A stretch of 64,000 nucleotides of DNA from JAXDBM01 sp963709485 (lineage in GTDB: Bacteria; Desulfobacterota; Syntrophia; Syntrophales; Fen-1087), in the NCBI GenBank assembly GCA_963709485.1, contig CAVPWE010000001.1, positions 248,001 to 312,000 on the forward strand, given 5' to 3'. Positions 17,728 to 27,111 of the stretch are shown in pieces. Every line of letters starts with the position of its first letter. The first letter of the stretch is position 1. The notes under the pieces were generated by a model. The model saw nothing but the letters and a program-made list of their open reading frames with translations, was not told where the DNA came from and made no database searches. Both the position numbers and the translations under genes were made by a program.

Positions 17728-18915
17728 ATGGACGATCAGGTCGCTGTAATAACCGGAGCCGGCAGCGGCATCGGAAAGGCCATTGCCGTCGAATGCAGCA
17801 GGCACTACGGGAAACTGTGCCTCGTCGGACGCACTCTGGACAAACTGGAGGCGGTTGCCCGGCAAATCAGGAAATACTGCCCGCAGGTGGATTGCTACAG
17901 AGTCGACTTGTCTTCTCTCGACGAAATCCGGAAATTCAGCAGGGAAATCCAGCACTGTTATGAAGGGATTCATCTCCTTGTGCACAGCGCGGGGGTTTTT
18001 TTTCGAGGCAGCATCGAATATGCCGACATCGATCATTTTGACGAGCAATACTTTACGAATGTCCGGGGGCCATATTATCTGACGCAATTGCTCCTGACGC
18101 CCATCCGGAAGACCGAGGGGCAAATCGTTTTCATCAATTCGAGCGTCAGCCTGGGCGAGAATACCGTGCCAACGATATCCCAGTACGCGGCAACCAAGCA
18201 GGCCTTGAAAGCGGTGACCGACATCCTGAGGGAGGAAGTCAATGCCGAAGGAGTCCGGGTCGTCAGCATCTATCCCGGCAGAACGGCCACCCCCATGCAG
18301 GAAGCGATATGCAAAGCGGAGGGGGTGCCATACATCAAGAAGGATTTTTCGCAGCCTGAGGACGTTGCGAGGGTTGTTCTGCACGCCCTGGCCCTGCCGA
18401 AAACTTCCGAGATCAAGGATATCGTCATCCGGCCCATGAATAGACCGAAAGTCAGGACATCTTCATGCACAATTGCATTGCCTGCTCAGCTAACATACAA
18501 TGGTTCTGCTGATGGTTATGTGGAAACCTACGATCAAGATCTGGCGCATGCGATTGTGAAAGCCGCTGATCAAGCAGTCCGGAAATCTTTTCCCCAAGGG
18601 AATTCATTTGAAATTGTAAAGATAGCACCGCGCAAAGCCCTTTTCATCGTCGGGTCCCACACGAAGCTTGCCCAAATACCCTGGCTCAAACTCGTGGAGA
18701 TTGCACCTGGACGCCATCTGATTGACATTCCAGCGGGAATCTCCTTCGATGAGCTTGAAACTGCCATCCTCGAGCTGATTAGAAACACGCCTTCGGATGA
18801 ATCCACAGAGCGCTTTTTACTGGAGGAATTTGTCAAGTATGTCAGCAGGCTCAGACGCTACGACAAAGTGGAACGGGCTGAAATTCTGATCGTTGAGTCT
18901 GATGAATCGTTGTAG
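17728..18915 (+). CDS. SDR-family oxidoreductase fused to a C-terminal domain of unknown function
   Basis: Residues 1 to about 240 form a classical short-chain dehydrogenase: TGAGSGIGKA for the cofactor, HSAGV near residue 89, a Ser in INSSVSLG, and the YAATK catalytic Tyr/Lys near residue 152. Substrate unknown. From about residue 245 to 395 the protein continues into a region I do not recognise (ALFIVGSHTKLAQIPWLKLV, RLRRYDKVERAEIL). The DNA becomes A+T-richer near 18460, where the unknown part starts, suggesting a fusion of sequences with different histories. A ribosome site (AGGGGATGA) lies upstream of the ATG. No stop interrupts the join. Confidence 0.82.
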   Translation: MDDQVAVITGAGSGIGKAIAVECSRHYGKLCLVGRTLDKLEAVARQIRKYCPQVDCYRVDLSSLDEIRKFSREIQHCYEGIHLLVHSAGVFFRGSIEYADIDHFDEQYFTNVRGPYYLTQLLLTPIRKTEGQIVFINSSVSLGENTVPTISQYAATKQALKAVTDILREEVNAEGVRVVSIYPGRTATPMQEAICKAEGVPYIKKDFSQPEDVARVVLHALALPKTSEIKDIVIRPMNRPKVRTSSCTIALPAQLTYNGSADGYVETYDQDLAHAIVKAADQAVRKSFPQGNSFEIVKIAPRKALFIVGSHTKLAQIPWLKLVEIAPGRHLIDIPAGISFDELETAILELIRNTPSDESTERFLLEEFVKYVSRLRRYDKVERAEILIVESDESL

Positions 18916-19313
18916 GTGGGTGCCAATAACCTGCAACTATCCGGTTTCCAGGAAGTACATTTCCGCCTAACCAACAGTAGGCGCACGCTCGTAACGGCCT
19001 GACCTCCCCTGCGACAGTTTGTGCCTTCCTTGCCTGTAGCCGTTAAATCTGTTTCTGATCACAGGATGCACGATTTCAATAAACTATTCTACAGTGGACG
19101 GACCGGCACATTTCATATTTTCATTGCTCCTGTGAGGTTCAGGATGCCACCCTGCAATAGTTGAACAAGCCGGTTATAAAAGTGACAATCATTCATCCTT
19201 TGACATACAAGACAAATATTCTTATTCTCCGGCTATCAGGAAGAAGAGCCTTATCAATCAAAAAGAATGATTTTCATCAGAAAACAAGACAGCGAAATGA
19301 GAAGGAGAAAATT
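18916..19313. other. Intergenic stretch before the Met/His-rich protein
   Basis: No gene is evident in these 398 bases. The only clear signal is a plus-strand sigma-70 promoter near 19200. No terminator hairpin was seen after the SDR gene. Confidence 0.6.
19200..19228 (+). promoter_or_regulatory. Sigma-70 promoter for the Met/His-rich protein gene
   Basis: A perfect -35 box TTGACA (19200-19205) is separated by 17 bases from a -10 box TATTCT (19223-19228, four of six). It lies about 85 bases upstream of the ATG at 19314. Confidence 0.6.
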
Positions 19314-19826
19314 ATGGGAAAGAAGCTGATTCTGACAACCTTTTGTGTTTTTATGGCAATGTGTATTCCAGTTTTTGCACAGACCGACAAGGAGGCGACG
19401 CCAGCTGCATCCGGTCACGAATCCCATGCAGGACAAGACACAGCGAAATCAACTCCACCGCCTGTTGCAGCCAAGCCACCGGCGCATGATCATGATATGG
19501 GCAAAGACGCCCAAATGATGGATGAGCACATGAAAAAAATGCGATCTCAGATGGAAAAAATCAGGGCAACGACCGACCCTGCAGAACGCCAGAAGCTCAT
19601 GCAGGAGCATAAGGCCAGTATGCGGGAGGGAATGAAGATGATGAAGGGCATGCCTGGTTGCCGGATGATGGCTGGCAGTGTGAAAAGCGGAGAACCGGGA
19701 AAAATGGAGATGAAGCCGATGGGCATGGGGTCAATGATGTGTCATCAGATGATGGAAAAGAAAATGGAGATGATGCAGGATATGATGGAGGGACTCATCA
19801 ATGCGTCGCAGATGAATAAACATTGA
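19314..19826 (+). CDS. Secreted Met/His-rich protein, probable metal binder
   Basis: The 170-residue product has a signal peptide (MGKKLILTTFCVFMAMCIPV, cleavage likely after VFA). The mature part is very rich in Met, His, Lys and Glu, for example AHDHDMGKDAQMMDEHMKKM and MEMKPMGMGSMMCHQMMEKK. Met- and His-rich periplasmic proteins commonly bind copper or silver, but the metal is not known here and no named family is recognised. GAAGGAGA precedes the ATG at 19314. The next gene also encodes a secreted protein with an HGTHA-type N-terminus, so the two probably act together. Confidence 0.75.
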   Translation: MGKKLILTTFCVFMAMCIPVFAQTDKEATPAASGHESHAGQDTAKSTPPPVAAKPPAHDHDMGKDAQMMDEHMKKMRSQMEKIRATTDPAERQKLMQEHKASMREGMKMMKGMPGCRMMAGSVKSGEPGKMEMKPMGMGSMMCHQMMEKKMEMMQDMMEGLINASQMNKH

Positions 19827-19886
19827 TTGCATACAGACGGAGCATGCTTGCACACACGCCACCGAAATAAGAGGAAAAGATGGGCT

Positions 19887-20714
19887 ATGAATAGGAGGCG
19901 ATTGATCATCGGAATATGGGCGGCTTTCTTCCTATGGTTTGCCCCGGCATCCTCCGGCGTCCTGGCTCAGGATGCCCATTCACAGCATGGAACTCACGCT
20001 GCTGATATCCCGGAGAAAGTTTTTCAGGCAAAGATGGCAATCCCCGATGAAATCAAACCGGGAGAGTCCTTTCCTGTGGATATTCATATTCAGGACGACA
20101 ACGGGCGAAAGATCTCAGAATTTGATATCTTCCAGGAAAAGCTGATGCATCTGATCCTGGTCAGCGAAGACCTTGGGTTTTTTGGTCATCTTCACCCTGA
20201 GCATCAGGGAAGCGGCCATTTTCAAACGACAGTTATCCTTCCATCTGCCGGAATGTATACCCTTTTCAGCGACTACAAACCGGCCGGACATAAAGAGCAG
20301 GTTTCTGTGCTGAAACTTCGCGTGAAAGGAACGGAGAAATCATCGGACGCCATGGATATGAAGATCACCGAAAAGATTGTTCAAGACACGCGGGTTCGTA
20401 TGCGTTTCTCTCCGAAAGCGGTGAAGGCGAATGAAGACGCACGCATCAGTTTTGATTTGAAACAACTCGATGGCAAGCCGATCACGGGATTGGGACCGTA
20501 TCTTGGTGAAAAAGGGCATCTGGTTGTGATCAGAAAGTCGGAGCCGCTGAGTGCCAGGGACTACATCCATGCCCATGCGATGAAGGATGGCAAAGCGTCC
20601 GAGATCCGGTTTATGACCCGTTTTCCCGACAAAGGTTTTTACAAGTTGTGGTGTCAGTTTAACAGAAAAGGCAGAATTCTGACGGCTGAATTCTGGGTCA
20701 ATATCCAACAATAG
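19887..20714 (+). CDS. Secreted YtkA/FixH-like beta-domain protein
   Basis: The 275-residue protein has an N-terminal signal peptide (about residues 1-27), then a His-containing segment (HSQHGTHA) and two beta-rich parts. The first contains LMHLILVSEDLGFFGHLHPE and the phrase MYTLFSDYKPAGH. That layout is shared with periplasmic domains near heavy-metal efflux and copper proteins (YtkA/FixH-like). A related segment recurs near residue 215 (LGEKGHLVVIRKSEP, then YIHAHAMKDG). The histidines suggest a metal-linked role, but this is inference. It lies 60 bases after the Met/His-rich gene. Confidence 0.65.
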   Translation: MNRRRLIIGIWAAFFLWFAPASSGVLAQDAHSQHGTHAADIPEKVFQAKMAIPDEIKPGESFPVDIHIQDDNGRKISEFDIFQEKLMHLILVSEDLGFFGHLHPEHQGSGHFQTTVILPSAGMYTLFSDYKPAGHKEQVSVLKLRVKGTEKSSDAMDMKITEKIVQDTRVRMRFSPKAVKANEDARISFDLKQLDGKPITGLGPYLGEKGHLVVIRKSEPLSARDYIHAHAMKDGKASEIRFMTRFPDKGFYKLWCQFNRKGRILTAEFWVNIQQ

Positions 20715-20751
20715 AGAGGATGTTCCGAATAGCCGGATATTTGTCTGCAGC

Positions 20752-20870
20752 ACTTCCTGTAAGTGAACATTCGGTACTTTGATGAAAACGCACGCTTTCA
20801 ACGGGTGATGCGGCAACTGTTGCATCACCCGTCATGTCATGTGTCAGTGACAGTTGCATCACCCATCATT
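20752..20870 (+). repeat. Degenerate repeat copy 2 with adjoining hairpin and direct repeat
   Basis: Bases 20752-20804 match 15480-15534 at about 80 percent by eye. Next comes a perfect 11-bp hairpin (ACGGGTGATGC at 20801-20811 with its complement at 20822-20832), without a T-tract. A 17-base direct repeat of GTTGCATCACCC(G/A)TCAT follows (20819 and 20853). Together they look like the decayed end of a mobile element. Confidence 0.5.
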
Positions 20871-20935
20871 GACAGTCAGGGCCGTTCTGTTTAAGCTGCC
20901 AACCAATGGTTTAATTATCACAGGAGGATTGCCTC

Positions 20936-22246
20936 GTGTCTGCCATGTGGGTTGAAATTACAATCATCATGCTCCTTATTTTTTTGAACGGCATCTTTGC
21001 GATGTCTGAAATCGCAGTTGTGTCAGCCCGCAAGGCCCGGCTTCAGCAATTGGTCAACGAAGGAAGTGCCAAAGCAGTTGTCGCCCTGGAGCTTGCAAAT
21101 GAACCCGGTTCCTTTCTTTCTGCCATTCAGATCGGAATAACGCTGATTGGAATCCTGGCTGGTGCCTATGGTGGTGCGACCCTTGCCTCACCATTGGCAT
21201 TGCATCTTGGAAAAATCCCCACGCTTGCGCCGTATCGTGAAACCGTCAGCATCGGGTTTGTGGTCATCGTAATCACGTACCTCTCCTTGATCATCGGGGA
21301 ATTGGTGCCAAAGCGAATTGCACTGAACAATCCGGAGCGGATCGCCACACTGGTGGCCAAACCAATGCGGACACTGGCCAGAATGACCTTGCCGGTGGTT
21401 CATTTATTGAATGTTTCGACCAATGCGGTTTTTTCGATCCTTCGCATCAAACCGTCAGAGCAACCACCAGTGACCGAAGAGGAAGTCAGGATCCTGATTG
21501 ATCAGGGCACCCAGAGTGGTGTGTTTGAGGAAAGGGAACAGGACATGTTGGAGAGGGTCTTCCGCCTGACGGACCGGAAAGTAAGCTCCATAATGACGGC
21601 CCGCCCGGATGTCATATCCCTGGATCTCCATGATTCTCCGGAAGTCAACTGGCAAAAAATATCAGAAAGCCGGCATTCCAACTTTCCCGTATACCAGACC
21701 ACCGAAGACAACATCGTGGGCGTCGCATCTTTGAAAACCCTGTGGGCGGCAATGTCCTCCGGCCAACAACCCGATTTAAAGAGTTCCCTGTTAAAACCAC
21801 TGTTCGTGCCGGAACATTTTCCAGCGCTTAAGCTGTTGGAACTTCTGAGGCAGTCCGGCAGGCATGTGGCGCTTGTTGTTGACGAATACGGGGCGATCCA
21901 GGGCATCGTGACACCGCAGGATGTCTTCAAGTCGATCGTTGGCGATCTGGCATCCGTGCATCCCCTCGACCAATCCCATGCTGTGCGAAGGGAAGATGGA
22001 TCCTGGCTCCTGGACGGTAGTGTCCCGTTCGACGAATTCAAGGATATTTTTCACATCGGTCAAGTTCCGGAAGAGGAGGAAGGGCAATTCAATACGCTGG
22101 GCGGCTTTGTCATGATGCGTTTGGGTCGTGTACCGAACGTCGCCGATCACTTTGAATGGACCGGGCTGCGGTTTGAAGTGATGGATATGGACGAGCGCAG
22201 GGTGGATAAGGTTCTGGTCACGCCGATCGAAGAAGAATCGGAATGA
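20936..22246 (+). CDS. CNNM/CorC-family (hemolysin-like) membrane protein with CBS pair
   Basis: The 436-residue protein has the standard layout: a DUF21 transmembrane domain (about residues 1-190, starting with FLNGIFAMSEIAVVSARKAR), two CBS domains (about 205-335), and a C-terminal CorC/HlyC transporter-associated domain (about 350-430). Family members are tied to Mg2+ or Co2+ export and membrane homeostasis; the hemolysin name is historical. The start is a GTG at 20936, with AGGAGG eight bases upstream. It follows the secreted metal-type proteins by 221 bases, so a metal-linked theme is possible but not shown. Confidence 0.88.
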   Translation: MSAMWVEITIIMLLIFLNGIFAMSEIAVVSARKARLQQLVNEGSAKAVVALELANEPGSFLSAIQIGITLIGILAGAYGGATLASPLALHLGKIPTLAPYRETVSIGFVVIVITYLSLIIGELVPKRIALNNPERIATLVAKPMRTLARMTLPVVHLLNVSTNAVFSILRIKPSEQPPVTEEEVRILIDQGTQSGVFEEREQDMLERVFRLTDRKVSSIMTARPDVISLDLHDSPEVNWQKISESRHSNFPVYQTTEDNIVGVASLKTLWAAMSSGQQPDLKSSLLKPLFVPEHFPALKLLELLRQSGRHVALVVDEYGAIQGIVTPQDVFKSIVGDLASVHPLDQSHAVRREDGSWLLDGSVPFDEFKDIFHIGQVPEEEEGQFNTLGGFVMMRLGRVPNVADHFEWTGLRFEVMDMDERRVDKVLVTPIEEESE

Positions 22247-22477
22247 AATGCGATGCTCCATCATCTAAAATCCTGCGGCACATTATAAAGCCATGTTCCT
22301 GGGGAAAACGCCGGTTTTGAAATAAGTCAACGGCCTCTATTATACATGAGAGAGAAAGGATCTTCCCTGGTTGCTTGCCGCTACTGTTTTCAGTGGAATG
22401 ATCGCGCCCATAAGCCTGATGTTCGGACGCATCGGACGCAATCACTGAATTCAATAAGTGAAGTCGGACCAGGATCT

Positions 22478-23707
22478 TTATTCGTAGCGCAGGGCATCGA
22501 TGGGATTGAGCAGCGACGCCTTATAGGCAGGATAGAACCCGAAGAAGATACCCACCAGGCCGGAGAATCCAAAGGCCAGCAGGACGGCCAGGGGTGAAAC
22601 GACCGTCGACCAGCCCGCCAGCGCCGTCAGGATTTTGGATCCCGTGACCCCGGCGATGATGCCTGCCACACCCCCGATGAGCGACAGGGTCAGCGCCTCG
22701 ATGATGAACTGAAGCCGGATGTCCCAGGTCTTGGCGCCGACGGCCATGCGGATGCCGATCTCGCGGGTTCGCTCCGTGACGGACACCAGCATGATGTTCA
22801 TGATCCCGATTCCCCCCACCAGCAGGGAGACCGACGCAATTGCTCCGAGCAGCAGCGCCATGACGCGGGTGGATTGTTCGGCGACCTGCATCATCTGCGT
22901 CAGGTTCCGCACTGTGAAATCGTCCTCCTGACGGGCGCTGATGCGGTGGCGCTGACGCAGCAGGTCCTTGATCTGCTCTTCTGCCGCGGTCAAATCCTCA
23001 CTGCTTTTGGCCTTCACCGCAATGTCCCGAACCATTCCCGCGAAAGGCGTGCCGAAAATTTTCTTCTGCGCCGTCGAAATGGGGATGATGACCGTGTCGT
23101 CCTGGTCCTGTCCCACGGGGGACTGGCCCTTTTTCTCGAGCACGCCGACCACGGTGAAAGGGACCTTCTTGATCCGGACGATCTGGCCGACGGGGTCCAT
23201 GCCGCCGAAGAGGCTTTCCACCACCGTCTGGCCGAGGATGCAGACTTTCGTCGCGTTGCGCACATCCTGGTCCGTGAAGGGCTTCCCGGCGGAAAGGGTC
23301 CAGTCGCGGACGTTCAGAACACCCGGCGTGGTCCCGATCACTCCCGTGGACCAGTTCTGATTGCCGTAGACGATCTGCGCCGCACCCCGGTGACTGGGTG
23401 CCACATCGGCGACGGCCGGGCATTCCCTGGCGATGGCATCCGCGTCGTCCCGGGTCAGCGTGGACTGGGTGCCGCTGCCCATGCGGATGCCGCCGGAGGT
23501 GCTGCTCCCCGGCAGGATGATGAGCAGGTTGCTGCCCACGCTGGAGATCTGCTGGGAGATCCGCTGGCTGGCGCCGGTCCCGACGGCGAGCATGGTGATC
23601 ACCGCACCCACGCCGATGATGATGCCCAGCATGGTCAGGGCGGAGCGCATCTTGTTGACCCGCAGGGCCCGGAAGGAAATCTTGAAGGTGGACGGAATGT
23701 TGATCAT
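22478..23707 (-). CDS. MacB-type ABC transporter permease
   Basis: The 409-residue protein has an N-terminal transmembrane helix (MLGIIIGVGAVITML), a periplasmic MacB core domain (about residues 45-245) and three C-terminal helices of an FtsX-like domain (about 280-400). This is the mechanotransmission type of ABC subunit, here without a fused ATPase. It overlaps the ATPase gene by four bases (ATGA) and is last in a TolC-adaptor-ATPase-permease operon. Such pumps export peptides, siderophores, macrolides or lipoprotein-like molecules from the periplasm. The substrate is unknown. Confidence 0.9.
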   Translation of the reverse strand: MINIPSTFKISFRALRVNKMRSALTMLGIIIGVGAVITMLAVGTGASQRISQQISSVGSNLLIILPGSSTSGGIRMGSGTQSTLTRDDADAIARECPAVADVAPSHRGAAQIVYGNQNWSTGVIGTTPGVLNVRDWTLSAGKPFTDQDVRNATKVCILGQTVVESLFGGMDPVGQIVRIKKVPFTVVGVLEKKGQSPVGQDQDDTVIIPISTAQKKIFGTPFAGMVRDIAVKAKSSEDLTAAEEQIKDLLRQRHRISARQEDDFTVRNLTQMMQVAEQSTRVMALLLGAIASVSLLVGGIGIMNIMLVSVTERTREIGIRMAVGAKTWDIRLQFIIEALTLSLIGGVAGIIAGVTGSKILTALAGWSTVVSPLAVLLAFGFSGLVGIFFGFYPAYKASLLNPIDALRYE

Positions 23708-24396
23708 GACGGTTTCGTCCTCTCGTCGCTCACAATCTTGCCGTCCAGAAACCGGACCGTCCGCTTGCTGTAGGCGGCAATGTCCGGTTCATGGGTCACC
23801 AGCAGGATCGTGATCCCCGATTCTCCGTTGAGCCTCACAAACAGCTCCATAATCTCAATGCTGGTTTTCGTGTCCAGGTTTCCGGTGGGTTCGTCTGCCA
23901 GGATCAGGGGCGCCTGATTGACCAGGGCCCGGGCGATGGCGACGCGCTGCTGCTGGCCTCCGGAGAGCTGGTTCGGATTGTGATCCTCGCGCCCTTCCAG
24001 CCCCAGCGCTCTCAGGGAATCCATCGCGCGCTGCCGGCGCTCTTTCGGTGTGAAACCGTTGTAGAGCATCGGAAGCTCGACGTTTTCCAGGGCCGAGGTG
24101 CGCGGCAGCAGGTTGAATCCCTGGAAAACGAATCCGATCTTCCGGTTGCGGATTTCCGCCAGTTCGTCGCGCTCCCGGTGGCCGATGTCGATGCCCTCCA
24201 GAAGATACCGGCCGCTGGTCGGCTCGTCGAGGCAGCCGATCACATTCATGAAGGTGGATTTTCCCGAACCGGAAGGTCCCATGATGGCAACAAATTCCCC
24301 GTTGTCCACGTTCAGGGAAACGTCATCCAGCGCATGGACGGTGGTGTCGCCCACTTCGTATCTCTTCATGAGGTTTTTCGTTTCGATCAGCGACAT
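23704..24396 (-). CDS. MacB/LolD-type ABC transporter ATP-binding protein
   Basis: The 230-residue ATPase has Walker A GPSGSGKST near residue 41, the signature LSGGQQQRVAIARAL near residue 144, Walker B LILADEPTGNLD and the switch His in VTHEPD. It is of the LolD/MacB class, with the FNLLPRTSALENVELP Q-loop region. Its stop overlaps the permease start by four bases, and it begins two bases after the adaptor gene stops, so the three are translated together. Confidence 0.92.
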   Translation of the reverse strand: MSLIETKNLMKRYEVGDTTVHALDDVSLNVDNGEFVAIMGPSGSGKSTFMNVIGCLDEPTSGRYLLEGIDIGHRERDELAEIRNRKIGFVFQGFNLLPRTSALENVELPMLYNGFTPKERRQRAMDSLRALGLEGREDHNPNQLSGGQQQRVAIARALVNQAPLILADEPTGNLDTKTSIEIMELFVRLNGESGITILLVTHEPDIAAYSKRTVRFLDGKIVSDERTKPS

Positions 24397-24398
24397 GG

Positions 24399-25625
24399 TT
24401 ACCTGAAGAAGCCCGGACCGCCGGGGCCACCGGCGCCCGCCTGCGTTTTCTTGGAGTTGCCGACGGCCTCGACGATCGCGGCGTCCCCCTCCTTCAGATC
24501 ACCGGCGGCGATCTCCGTGTAATTGCCGTCGCTGATCCCCAAGGTCACCGGCACACGCTTCGGCTTGTCGTTTTCGAGGATCCAGAGGCCCTGGGTCCTG
24601 CGCCCCGGAGCATCTTTGACGGCTTCCGGTCTTTTCGGCGTCACGCCGGCCTTCCCCTTTTCACCGGCTTTCTCCTCCATCCATTTGAAGCGAAGCGCGG
24701 CGTTCGGGATTTTCAGGATGCCCTGCTTCTGGTCGATGATGATGGTGACATTGGCGGTCATGCCCGGCTTCAGCTTGAAATCCGGGTTGTCCACCTTGAT
24801 GACGACCACGTAGGTGACGACGTTCGAGACGGTTACCGGGGCGTTTCTGATTTCCGATACCTTTCCGTTGAAAACGATATCCGGGTAGGCGTCCACGGAA
24901 AACTGCACCGGCTGCCCCACGACGATTTTGCCGATATCCGCCTCGTCGACATTGGTGTCGATCTGCATCTGCGTCAGGTCCTGGGCGATGCTGAAGAGCG
25001 TGGGGGTCTGGAAACTTGCCGCCACCGTCTGGCCGATGTCGACGTTACGCGAGATGACCATGCCGTCCACCGGCGAGAGGATCCTCGTGTACTGAAGGTT
25101 GGTCCTGGCTATCTGCAGGGCCGCCCGGGCCTGCTCCACCTGGGCTTTGCTGACGTTCACTTGAGCCTTGGCGGACTGATAATTCGTTTCCGATGTATCC
25201 AGGTCGCTTCTGGCGATGAAATTGCGGTCAAAAAGCGTCCGGTTCCGCTCCATCGTCCGTTTCGCATCCAGCATGGCAGCCTCCGACTTTTCCACGTTTG
25301 CGATCACCGACTGGAGATTGGCCCGGGCCTGTTCCACCTGGGCCTGAAAGACCGCCGCGTCGATCTGGGCCAGCAACTGGCCTTTCTTGACGCTGGAATT
25401 GTAGTCCACGAAGAGCTGCTTGATCGTTCCGGAAACCTGGGTGCCCACGAGCACCGTCGTCACCGCGCTCATGGTCCCGGTAGCCGTCACGGACGCGCGG
25501 ATATCCCCTTTCGAGACCTTTTCCGTCTTGAATTTCACACCATTTGACTTGTTCTTGAAGAGAAAAAATCCGCCGATGGCGAGGATGACGATCAGGCCCG
25601 CCGCAACAATCACCTTCTTTTTCAT
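24399..25625 (-). CDS. MacA-type periplasmic adaptor subunit (HlyD family)
   Basis: The 408-residue protein has one N-terminal membrane anchor (about residues 5-22), a lipoyl/barrel part split by a coiled-coil hairpin (about 90-190, rich in Ala/Gln/Arg heptads such as VFQAQVEQARANLQSVIANV), and a beta-barrel after SPVDGMVISRNVDIGQ. This is the adaptor of tripartite ABC efflux, bridging the inner-membrane permease and TolC. It overlaps the TolC-like gene by four bases. The C-terminus is unusually Gly/Pro-rich. Confidence 0.9.
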   Translation of the reverse strand: MKKKVIVAAGLIVILAIGGFFLFKNKSNGVKFKTEKVSKGDIRASVTATGTMSAVTTVLVGTQVSGTIKQLFVDYNSSVKKGQLLAQIDAAVFQAQVEQARANLQSVIANVEKSEAAMLDAKRTMERNRTLFDRNFIARSDLDTSETNYQSAKAQVNVSKAQVEQARAALQIARTNLQYTRILSPVDGMVISRNVDIGQTVAASFQTPTLFSIAQDLTQMQIDTNVDEADIGKIVVGQPVQFSVDAYPDIVFNGKVSEIRNAPVTVSNVVTYVVVIKVDNPDFKLKPGMTANVTIIIDQKQGILKIPNAALRFKWMEEKAGEKGKAGVTPKRPEAVKDAPGRRTQGLWILENDKPKRVPVTLGISDGNYTEIAAGDLKEGDAAIVEAVGNSKKTQAGAGGPGGPGFFR

Positions 25626-26926
25626 TTCTCCCCCGTTGCCCTGTCCATGCTCGCCTGCGCCACCCTGTAATCGTAGAGCGCTGAATTCAATGAGGTCTTC
25701 GCATTGCTTTCCGCCACGAGCGCGTCCGTCACCTCGATCGGGCTGCCCACCCCCGAGGCATAGCGTCCGTTGGCCAGCTCCAGGTTCTCCATGGCCTGCC
25801 GGACGGAGATTTCCGCCGTGACGATCCGGTCCGCCGCCTCCTGCAGGTTCAGCCAGGTCTGCTTGACCTCCAGGTGGATTCCCTGGCGGAGCGCCTCCTC
25901 GTTGGCCTTGAGCACCTCGAGGTTGGCGCGCGCCTCGTCAACCTGGTATTTGGTGGACAGACCGCTGAAGAGAGGAATGTTCAGGGTGGCGCCGACAGTC
26001 CAGCCGTGATCCAGGGGAAAGCTGTTCCCGCCCCAGCCGTAGATCGCGTTGCCCGTTACGTAGGGATAGTAGCCCTTTTTCTCGAAAGCGATGGTCTCTT
26101 CGAGGGCTTTTTCCTTCACGAGGACGGCCTGGAGGTCCGGCCGGCGATCGTAGGCCTTTTTCAGCGCCTCCTCCAGGTCGACCTCGGCGCGCTGGAATGC
26201 GAGGCTGTCCTGAATTTCAAAATCAGGCGCGTCCGGCAGCCCCAGGGCGTTGTTCAGCGTCACCCGGGCCACCCGAAAGGCGTTTTCCGCCTTGAGTAGG
26301 CTCAGCTTCGCGTTCGAAAGGTCGACTTCGGCCTTGGTGACGTCGAATTTCGGTTTCACGCCGATTTCAAAAAACCCTTTCGCGCGGGCAAGATGCTGCT
26401 CGTACTGCCCCACCACCTCCCGGCCCACGTCCCGGTTCCGCCTGGCCCGAAGAAGCTCGAAGTAGGCCTGCTTGGCGCCGAAGACCACCTGGGATCTCAC
26501 GTCATCGAAGTCGGCGCGGGACGAGTCCAGATTGAGGCTCTGGATCCTCACCTGTGCGGCGGTTTTGCCGAAGTCGAAAAGATTCTGGCTGAGCGCGATC
26601 ATGGAATTGGTGACGTCATAGGCGCCCTTATCGTTCGGCGCCAGCCGACCTCCTGACGATGTTTCGTAAGGGGAGATCCGGTTGAAGATGACGGATCCGC
26701 TCACCTGGGGATAATAGCCGGATCTGGCCTGACCGACGCGGCTCTCACCCGCCTTCAGGGTGTTCGCGGCCGCCAGGATGGCGGGGTGTTTTTGCAGGGC
26801 GATGTCGATGCACTGCTGAAGTTCCAGCAGTTCGCCTTTCTTGATCAGGTCTGCCGCCGCTGCCGTGAAGGGCAGGAGCAATCCGGTCAGCGCCAGCAGC
26901 AGGACCATTTTTTTCATCCATATCAT
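25622..26926 (-). CDS. TolC-family outer-membrane efflux protein
   Basis: The product is about 434 residues. A signal peptide (MIWMKKMVLLLALTGLLLP) is followed by two TolC-like repeats rich in long helices, with the typical LQQCIDIALQKHPAILAA opening and RPDLQAVLVKEKALEETIAF in the second half. It forms the trimeric outer-membrane duct for the adaptor and MacB-type subunits encoded next. I placed the start at the ATG at 26926, behind AAAGGAAA; the frame extends 27 codons further up without signal-peptide character. It is first in its operon. Confidence 0.88.
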   Translation of the reverse strand: MIWMKKMVLLLALTGLLLPFTAAAADLIKKGELLELQQCIDIALQKHPAILAAANTLKAGESRVGQARSGYYPQVSGSVIFNRISPYETSSGGRLAPNDKGAYDVTNSMIALSQNLFDFGKTAAQVRIQSLNLDSSRADFDDVRSQVVFGAKQAYFELLRARRNRDVGREVVGQYEQHLARAKGFFEIGVKPKFDVTKAEVDLSNAKLSLLKAENAFRVARVTLNNALGLPDAPDFEIQDSLAFQRAEVDLEEALKKAYDRRPDLQAVLVKEKALEETIAFEKKGYYPYVTGNAIYGWGGNSFPLDHGWTVGATLNIPLFSGLSTKYQVDEARANLEVLKANEEALRQGIHLEVKQTWLNLQEAADRIVTAEISVRQAMENLELANGRYASGVGSPIEVTDALVAESNAKTSLNSALYDYRVAQASMDRATGEK

Positions 26927-27111
26927 CGATCGGGTTTCCTTTGATCGTGTGCGCTGCCTGGAAATTTCAGACGACGCATTCAGAAAATAGATGCGGGACG
27001 CTACCATTTTTCATGCACGCTTAACAACTCTTTCATGCCGGGAAAAATTTTTCATGACCCGGCGAGAGTGGATCGTAAACAGGGGTGCTCCGCATCCATA
27101 TCCGTTCAGAC

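Noticed and set aside
20936..22246. Hemolysin toxin
   Set aside because: The hemolysin name of this family is historical; DUF21, CBS and CorC-type domains point to a metal-linked membrane protein.
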